NCBI RefSeq assembly: GCF_004798865.1
Contig: NW_025335589.1
Span: 15,800,132-15,864,131 of the forward strand
Direction of reading: 5' to 3'
From: Varanus komodoensis
Taxonomy: Eukaryota > Chordata > Lepidosauria > Squamata > Varanidae
DNA: 64,000 nt
Made by a program: the position numbers and the translations under genes. Shown piece after piece: positions 57,719 through 64,000 of this stretch. How positions within the stretch are numbered: the first letter of the stretch is position 1; each line of letters begins with the position of its first letter. The notes beneath the pieces are model-generated. The model made no database searches. It saw nothing but the letters and a program-made list of their open reading frames with translations, and had not been told where the DNA came from.

Positions 57719-58477
57719 AACAAAGCAGGACAGCAAAGTCCAAACTGCAACCAGGAATCATGAATCACCACAGCAGGCAAGGCAGACCTTCCTTTTGGAG
57801 GCAAAGACTGGAGGGAAGACCCATTTCTTATATAGTTCTTTCCACTGGCTTCCCAGCCGAGCACTCCAGCAGAACCAGGGCCCTACTTTTGCACTCCCTG
57901 CTGGGACTATCCTGGTTCTTGCAAGCAGATAGAACCACAGAGTTTTTCAAGTCCATACTCCTGAAACCAAAACTACAGAACTTTCTTCTCCTCCCAGTTA
58001 GCACTGGGTGGTTGCTGTGAGCACAGGCATGTGGTGGCATCTTGTATAAATGGGCCAGCTACTCTTTGGTACAAGGAAGTCCTTTCCAGTTGTATCTGCA
58101 AACTTATTATTATTCGTGCCACCAGGTTCACTTAGTAGGACATCAATGAGCAGCAAGGACAGCATGGAAGACCTTTGTGACAAGGATAAATGCTAGATGT
58201 TTTCCATGCACAAGAATAAAATCAAAACCCACCCTCTTTGGCAGCAGCATATCACTCAGCATGCAGTTTCTTTCACCTTTCAATGCCAATAAATACTTTA
58301 TAAGATCACTTGACTGAAAGTGGTGTCTGTCAGCATTTAGGTCTTATATGCATGTGCATGGTTTTTAAACAATGATAGAAAATGCTTGTGATTGGTAGTG
58401 CTGGACCAGTTGTGGGATAGGAGGAATGTTTTCTCTCTCCATGGAGAACAGAAAAAGATCAAGCTGATATGAAGAGG
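57719..58477. other. Unique DNA
   Basis: Open frames of up to 116 codons on both strands (57657-58040) overlap in three frames and follow the local base bias. No domain is recognised. Confidence 0.45.
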
Positions 58478-58905
58478 ATACCAAGAGCCCTGTTGGATTA
58501 AAATCAGTGGACTATCCAATGGCCAGACAAACACATATGAAGCCCACAGGCTCACACACCTCCTGTCCATGTTTCCCAGCAACTAGTATGCAGGAGTACT
58601 GAATCTGATATTGGAAATATCACGGAGCTATTGAGACTAGTAGCCATCTATAGCCTTAACCTCCATGAATTTCTCTACCTCTGCCTTAAAGTCAGCTATG
58701 CATATATTTGCTATGTAGTAGCAAATACCACAGTTCAACTAGGCACTGTTTCAGGAAGGCCCTCCTGTTCTCTGTCCAGTGTCACTTTTTATTCCGCTTC
58801 ATTGGTTAGCTCCAGGTTCCAATATTAGGGGAGAAAAAGTCTCTTGCTAAGCCCTGTGTGTAATCTTATGCTCCACTATCATGCCTTCATCCATTTAAGA
58901 CTAGA
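58478..58905 (-). mobile_element. CR1-like LINE 3' end, reverse oriented (TCTTCTTATG lineage)
   Basis: In plus reading: AAGAGCCCTGTTGGATTAAAATC, GAAGCCCACAGGC, CCCAGCAACTAGTATGCAGG, TAGTAGCCATCTATAGCCTTAACC, TCCATGAATTTCTCTACCTC, CCTTAAAGTCAGC and TTATTCCGCTTCATTGG. This is the reversed order of the lineage's 3' 430 bp. Moderately diverged, 5'-truncated. Confidence 0.85.
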
Positions 58906-60339
58906 GTTTGAGAAAATTTTAAGAAATGCGTGGGTATCTATAGCATGCATTTAGGTAATCACCACAATTAGAACTGTGAACTTCAAAGGAATATGCTTTG
59001 AAGGAAAAAAATGAAGTTTTTCCCTATGCATTGGTAGGAAATGACACTTTGGGAAGTTTCACACAGCCAAAGTCAGGCTTAGGTCACTTCAGCATGAGGC
59101 CAGCTGGCAAAGATTTCATGCTATGTTATTCACTAACCATGCAGCAAATATGTGCCAAAGAAAATGTCTAGAATTATCTATCTTGCCCAGTGGTTTTCTG
59201 CCCCCATGCGCTTTTCATTTTAACCTGCAAGTAATTTTGTTGCAGCCTTAACTTCTGGTAAGGTTACAGCTCTTACTGCACCCTGTGATGATATTTTGAT
59301 CTTCATAAATCCATGACTCTAGTTTGTCCAAGACTTTCTGCCCTGTTCCACAATTTTTGGGGAGCCCTTTAGGCCTGGATCTTCCTTTCTAAAACCAGTC
59401 AACCAACCGAAGCAGTTTTACATTTATCTTGTTAAAATTTCTACACATCAAAGGGATAGCTTAAGACTTTTTTCCATCTCAAAACAGCTGGATGGCATTA
59501 TCTGAAAGGATAGTCCTGTGATTCTTTGCAACATCCAAGAGAAACCAGGGACACAACTCTTTGATGGCAATCATTCCGAGAGTGGCACTCCAGAATCCTC
59601 CATTATATTGCAAGGAATCATGGTATACCTTCCATATTGATTGCTATGACACTGACATTCCTAAAGTTAATGCTATTCCATCGTAGCTCACTTATGTAGA
59701 TAGTACGGCAATTTTCACCAGTATATACTCTACTCCCTAAGTCACCCCTTTCTTGATTTTATGTTTCTTTCTCCTTTTAATACCATGGTAGATCCTGCTA
59801 AACATGCATGCAGCTACATTGCCTTGATGTCTTGGCATGTAAACCCTTCAGTTTCTTACCATCTCACCTATCTCCAGCACCAACTAGGTCTGAAAACTCA
59901 TCAGCATGAAGGCCAGTCACTTAATTTAGTTTGTGAGGCTGCATCAATTAATTAAGTGGCAATCAAGGGAAGATGGATGAGAGCATTCATTACCTGCGGC
60001 CCTCAGGAGGAGGAAAGCTTTCTTTGTCAGCTGTATACACTCCTAGAATAATTTATTGCCCAAACAACTAACCCATAGATACAGGATGCCACTAGTAGAC
60101 TAATTACAGTACAACTTGTTACTATGAGTGAAGCTGTATAAGTTCTTCTCAGTAGTGATTGTACTGAAGTAAAAATGGAGCGTTATACTAGTAATGCAAC
60201 AATGATCGATATTATACTTGATGATATCAGTGCTCTGGACAAGCTTAGAGATAAATAAAAAATTGACTTGGTCAACAGATTTTTAACAGATTTATCCAAT
60301 TCTTATCTTTCAAGACTTTCAGAGTACCAGTTCAGAGTT
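58906..60339. other. Unique DNA, nothing recognised
   Basis: Mixed composition. No exon, RNA gene or placed repeat. Confidence 0.5.
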
Positions 60340-60870
60340 GCATACAGAAATCCACATTTCTGCAAGCTCATTTTGCTGGAAAAGTTGTACAAAATGTGTT
60401 ATTGGGAAAAGTGTACACAAAATGTGCACACACAAAATTTGTACATCAGGTAATATGTGAACCAAAAATCCATATGAAGTTGTACCTAAAATTAACAAAG
60501 CTGTACCCAGACTTAACAAATGTACATATCTTGAACCTATACATGAACCGGAATGCATTTATGGTGCAATAAGCACTCTTGAAATTTTGCAGTGCAGTTC
60601 ATGAATGAAAAAATGAGCAACAATGCATGTAGTATTTTATTTAATTGGGGAAAATATGCACAAAAATATGGAAATTGCTTGCAAAAATTGTGCATGTCAG
60701 TTTTGCATATCAAACTTGTCTATTCAGATAAATGTGTATGAAAAGAGATATGGGTTTTTCTGCGGACTTCTAGGAAAAAATGCAAACTGATGTGGAAATG
60801 GAATGGAATAAACTCAGTGTCCGAACAATGAGAAACTGAGTGGAATTGAACCTGACAGATTCAAGGGTCC
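60340..60870 (+). repeat. AT-rich dispersed element, copy 1
   Basis: Dense with TGTACA, TGCACA, TGCAAA and AAATTTGTACAT words. The same vocabulary, reverse complemented, fills 62715-63060. It resembles a family of non-autonomous DNA elements whose ends read GAACTGAACC or GTTCAGTTC. The right side has GAGTGGAATTGAACC. Strand is assigned arbitrarily. Confidence 0.45.
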
Positions 60871-62104
60871 CTATGATGGGGGCATTTGTGGAAGAGCACT
60901 TCTGCATGCATTTAAAGTCAGTTGGGGTTTACATTTAAGAATCACCATGGTAATATAGAGAAGAAGTCACTGGGTCACAGGACTACAATAGTGGTAACTT
61001 TAATTATACAGATACAGAGAACAGATATATCAAACTTGTAATTGGATCACAATAAAGGTCTGTGGGTCATCTACAGTAAGATCATTTCAGTACTTGTAAA
61101 AGCTGAATGAACACACATATTACTGTATGAGCTTCTATCGTGTAAGCCTCTGACAGAATACCCTTATCCTGAAAGGTAGTCAAGATATAACCAAACTCAT
61201 CCTTGTGCAGTTGAACAGAGTAGCTTTGCCATATGAGGCACTTAGGCACAAATTGCATGCCTGCTGGATGCTATCTAAATTGTGATAGGATAATTTGGAG
61301 TCCAAGCTGTGGCCTTGGAGAAGTGCTGCAAGGTCAGAGCTGGGACTCTGAATGTAGAGCGCCCTCTTTCTACTCTTGTTGTTGACTCTGGCTCCAAGGT
61401 CTTAAGATCAACCTTGGAACCAATATTGGGGGGTGAGCAGGGAGGTGGGTAGGGAGGGTACAAGGCGGGATGGCTGAGACACCCCCATTGTATGAGCAAT
61501 CCTGGTGGTGCTTCTGGTTCATCTCCATGTGAGCTGGGGTAAAACAATTAAGTTGGCCAAAATGGGACATCTAAGTGTTTGAGTGCTTCCTCACTCCTTC
61601 CAGCCTCCTTTCCTGTAAACCTTTACTTTAGGAATGGCACCCTTAATACTAAGCCTCCTAGGTACAGTCTGACTAGACATTGTCTCCAATAAGATACTGG
61701 AGGTTTTCGCTTCTGCAACCATAGACGGACTACACTTGAGGTGAAAATCCACACTTAGCTCTTCTCTCCTCCTCCTCCCTACTGCAAAAGCTCTGCAGCA
61801 GCTTCTATAACAAGGTCCTTTTCCTGACCTTGAGCAAGCATACTCATGAAGGCAGCATTCTGGTGAATGTGGAGAAGGGGCAGGAAGAGGGGTCTGTATA
61901 TACTCTGTTTTTTGACCTCTCTGGTACTATCCCTCACTGCATACTCCCACTGGGTGGGCTGCAAAGAAACATGTCTAAAAGGTGTAGAAGGAGGATGGAA
62001 AGGAGAAAATCAGCTCCAGTAGTCCTCCTGCTCTTCTAGAAACAGCCCACAAGACATTGGATATTGAAAAACTGTGAGATTAGAAGCTTCCACCTAATAC
62101 GTGT
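60871..62104. other. Unique DNA
   Basis: 61380-61480 holds a G-rich patch (GGGGGTGAGCAGGGAGGTGG). The 90-codon minus frame over it is not recognised. Confidence 0.45.
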
Positions 62105-62290
62105 CAATCTTAGTTGCCAAATCCTACACACAGTTAGTCAGTGGGGGAAAAACCCAATCACAGAGTTCATTCGTACTTACTCTGATACAATCCTCTGTTT
62201 TATTACCGGGAAGTTAACCCTGTTGAACTCAAGGAGGCATACATCCTAGTAGACATTTGTAAGACTGTGTTGCACACATTTAATTCCTTG
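62105..62290. repeat. Short dispersed repeat (7730 family)
   Basis: CCAAATCCTACACACAGTTAG at left and TAGACATTTGTAAGACTGTGTTGCAC at right, with CATTCGTACTTACTCTGATAC and CTGTTGAACTCAAGGAGGC inside. Possibly two nested copies. Confidence 0.5.
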
Positions 62291-62714
62291 TCTGAGATGT
62301 AAGTCCTGCACAGGCATTCATATCCACATGATCTCAGAATGTATGTATAAAGGAAAGGGGGCTTGCATGGTCACCCTATCCCTGCTGGTCACAGCCTCAG
62401 ACCTATGCCCATGGAGGTCTGAAAGATCATCTTGCTGCATTTGGCAAACAACCACAGAATACTTCATGCTAGCATTCCCCCATCTGCTGCCATCTATACG
62501 TGTTCAATTACCACTCCCATCCTTTCCAGCTAGTATGCATAAACAGCATCCATACCAAAGACCTGCTTTCCTTCAGCCAATGGTCTCATCATTCATCTTC
62601 AGACCATGCCCTGGATAACCTTAGGGGTTTTTGAAGCAGCAAAATGGGATTGTTGAAATTCTCCAGATCCCACCTTGAAGCTTGTTCTGACTCAACTCAG
62701 ATCATGATCCTTGC
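62291..62714. other. Unique DNA
   Basis: No recognised feature. 96-codon plus frame without resemblance. Confidence 0.5.
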
Positions 62715-63060
62715 TTTTTAGCTTTGTTATAAAATCCATGAACAATTTTGTGTGCATTTTTCCAAATGTACACAACAACTGTGTGTATCTTTCAAACTTA
62801 AATATGCTTCTCCCACTGATGAAAATATTTTGGTCTGCTTTTTTCAGAAGTATGCAATTTTCATGTAAATTTTTCAAGTATGTACATGCTGATGAATGCA
62901 AGTTTTTGTTTTTGCTTTGGCCCATGTATCGCATTGCAAACTTGCACATGTACAAATTTCACTTCAACTGCTGATTGCATCTGAGTCCAACCACAAGTGC
63001 GAACTAGGTAAATCCTGATTAAAAATGAACTGAACCAAATTTATTATACAGCCCTAACAA
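62715..63060 (-). repeat. AT-rich dispersed element, copy 2
   Basis: AATTTTGTGTGCATTTTTCC, AAATGTACACAAC, TGCAATTTTCATGTAAATTTTTC and AACTTGCACATGTACAAATTTC, then AAAAATGAACTGAACC and a CAGCCCTAAC end. The last word is a common terminus of squamate DNA-element copies. Opposite orientation to copy 1. Confidence 0.5.
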
Positions 63061-63179
63061 TATAACCAATTTTTCAGATTTACATCAATGCTTAATTTAG
63101 CGATGCTTGTCAAGTATAGCTGCAGCTATTGTACTGCAGGAGACCTAATCATCCTTGCAGCAACAACAGAGAACAAAGT

Positions 63180-63560
63180 TGTCTTTAATCTAAACCCAGC
63201 GAATCAGGACACTTTAGAAAGGAAGTCAGAGTAAAACATCTGAATTAATTAAACTTTTAAAAACCCCAATTGCTCCTAGAAGCTAATTAATGGAAATGTA
63301 CCTTAACTGATTCAAAATGCTTCATATATCAATGCAGACGCGTGACTGAGCCCCTCCTGCCACAACCTGATTTGAGAAGCTGTAGAAACCAAATTGATAT
63401 GCAAGAACTTGCTAAAGTCAAACACTTACATGGCAATGATGCTTCAGCTCAATAAGCATTTCTCAAATCAAGCACAAAAGTCTCATAAATAGACATTTCA
63501 AACAGAATCAGTGTTGGGTATGAGCCCATCATGCTGCCATTCTTTCAGACATGCTTACTC
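63180..63560. other. Repeat-poor, conserved-looking non-coding tract
   Basis: Complex AT-rich sequence with CTGAATTAATTAAACTT, AGAAGCTAATTAATGG, GCAGACGCGTGACTGAG and AAATTGATATGCAAG. Two TAATTAA homeodomain-type cores occur within 70 bp. No repeat or open frame. Candidate regulatory element only. Confidence 0.4.
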
Positions 63561-64000
63561 TGTTATAATTTTAATCTTTATTCTACATAGTTATGGTGCA
63601 TTATAATTAGAAAATGTGTACTGTTTGTTTTACCCTTTTTCAAGGTTCCCAAAAGTCCTTTAAGTTATTTTGACATGAGCAATATAATTCATACTAACAA
63701 TGACTTCTTTAGATACCTAGGAAGAAAAGCATGCTTGGTGCATCATTCTAACTTCACAAATGCAACAGTATGAACTTTTTAAAAAAAGTAAGATAAGAGT
63801 TTCAAAATTACTTGAGATTGCTCTATCACTCAGCAGGTAAAGTTAATGAGCATTTTCTATATGTATGCTTAAAAGAAACTTATTAGAATGCCTGTCTTGT
63901 TAATCCTGGTGGAGCAGCTTACTTAGAGAAGAGCATTTTATAATTTCCATTGCTTCAGCCTTCTAAATTTACTTTCACTTGTTAGGACAAGAATTTAAAA
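63561..64000. other. Unique AT-rich DNA
   Basis: No recognised feature up to the window edge. Confidence 0.5.

Overview
The window looks like 64 kb of non-coding nuclear DNA from a squamate reptile (lizard or snake). The main evidence is three near-complete copies of the Sauria SINE (tRNA-type promoter head, tail ending in repeats of CCTTTA). These sit among many 5'-truncated CR1-type LINE ends, squamate tRNA-derived SINEs and frequent (GT)n/(GA)n microsatellites. The DNA is AT-rich and CpG-poor. I found no protein-coding gene, exon or functional RNA gene I could support. The longest open stretch (4496-5008, minus strand, 170 codons) matches nothing I recognise and is within chance. This is most likely an intergenic gene desert or the interior of a very long intron.

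Layout. 1-9.7 kb: mostly unique DNA, with two minus-strand CR1 pieces (2.9-3.5 kb), one tRNA-derived SINE (6.7 kb) and a short dispersed repeat (7.7-8.0 kb). 9.7-22.5 kb: a recent 62-bp tandem duplication, a CR1 tail, a long repeat-poor conserved-looking tract (10.3-11.1 kb), a tRNA-Ala-like SINE head, microsatellites, a perfect 20-bp hairpin, and a Sauria SINE between unusually long (62-bp) direct repeats. 22.5-33 kb: further SINEs in both orientations, an unclassified dispersed repeat, CR1 tails, two more Sauria SINEs with ordinary 13-14-bp target duplications, and several hairpins. 33-49 kb: simple repeats, CR1 pieces and degenerate MITE-like elements. 49-54 kb: repeat-poor, conserved-looking DNA (51.3-52.3 kb), a CR1 tail, and a short chimera of a 5S rRNA-like head and a CR1-like tail. 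54-64 kb: mostly unique DNA with a minus-strand CR1 end, a GC-rich palindromic patch, two inverted copies of an AT-rich repeat, and a final conserved-looking tract.

How the parts relate. The mobile elements fall into two dependency groups. Sauria SINEs are known to rely on the Bov-B LINE. The CR1 tails, and probably the 5S/CR1 chimera, used CR1 reverse transcriptase. No LINE here retains a recognisable enzyme domain, so all are passive copies. Any function is most likely carried by the repeat-poor tracts, as possible enhancers. That is inference from sequence texture and needs cross-species alignment.
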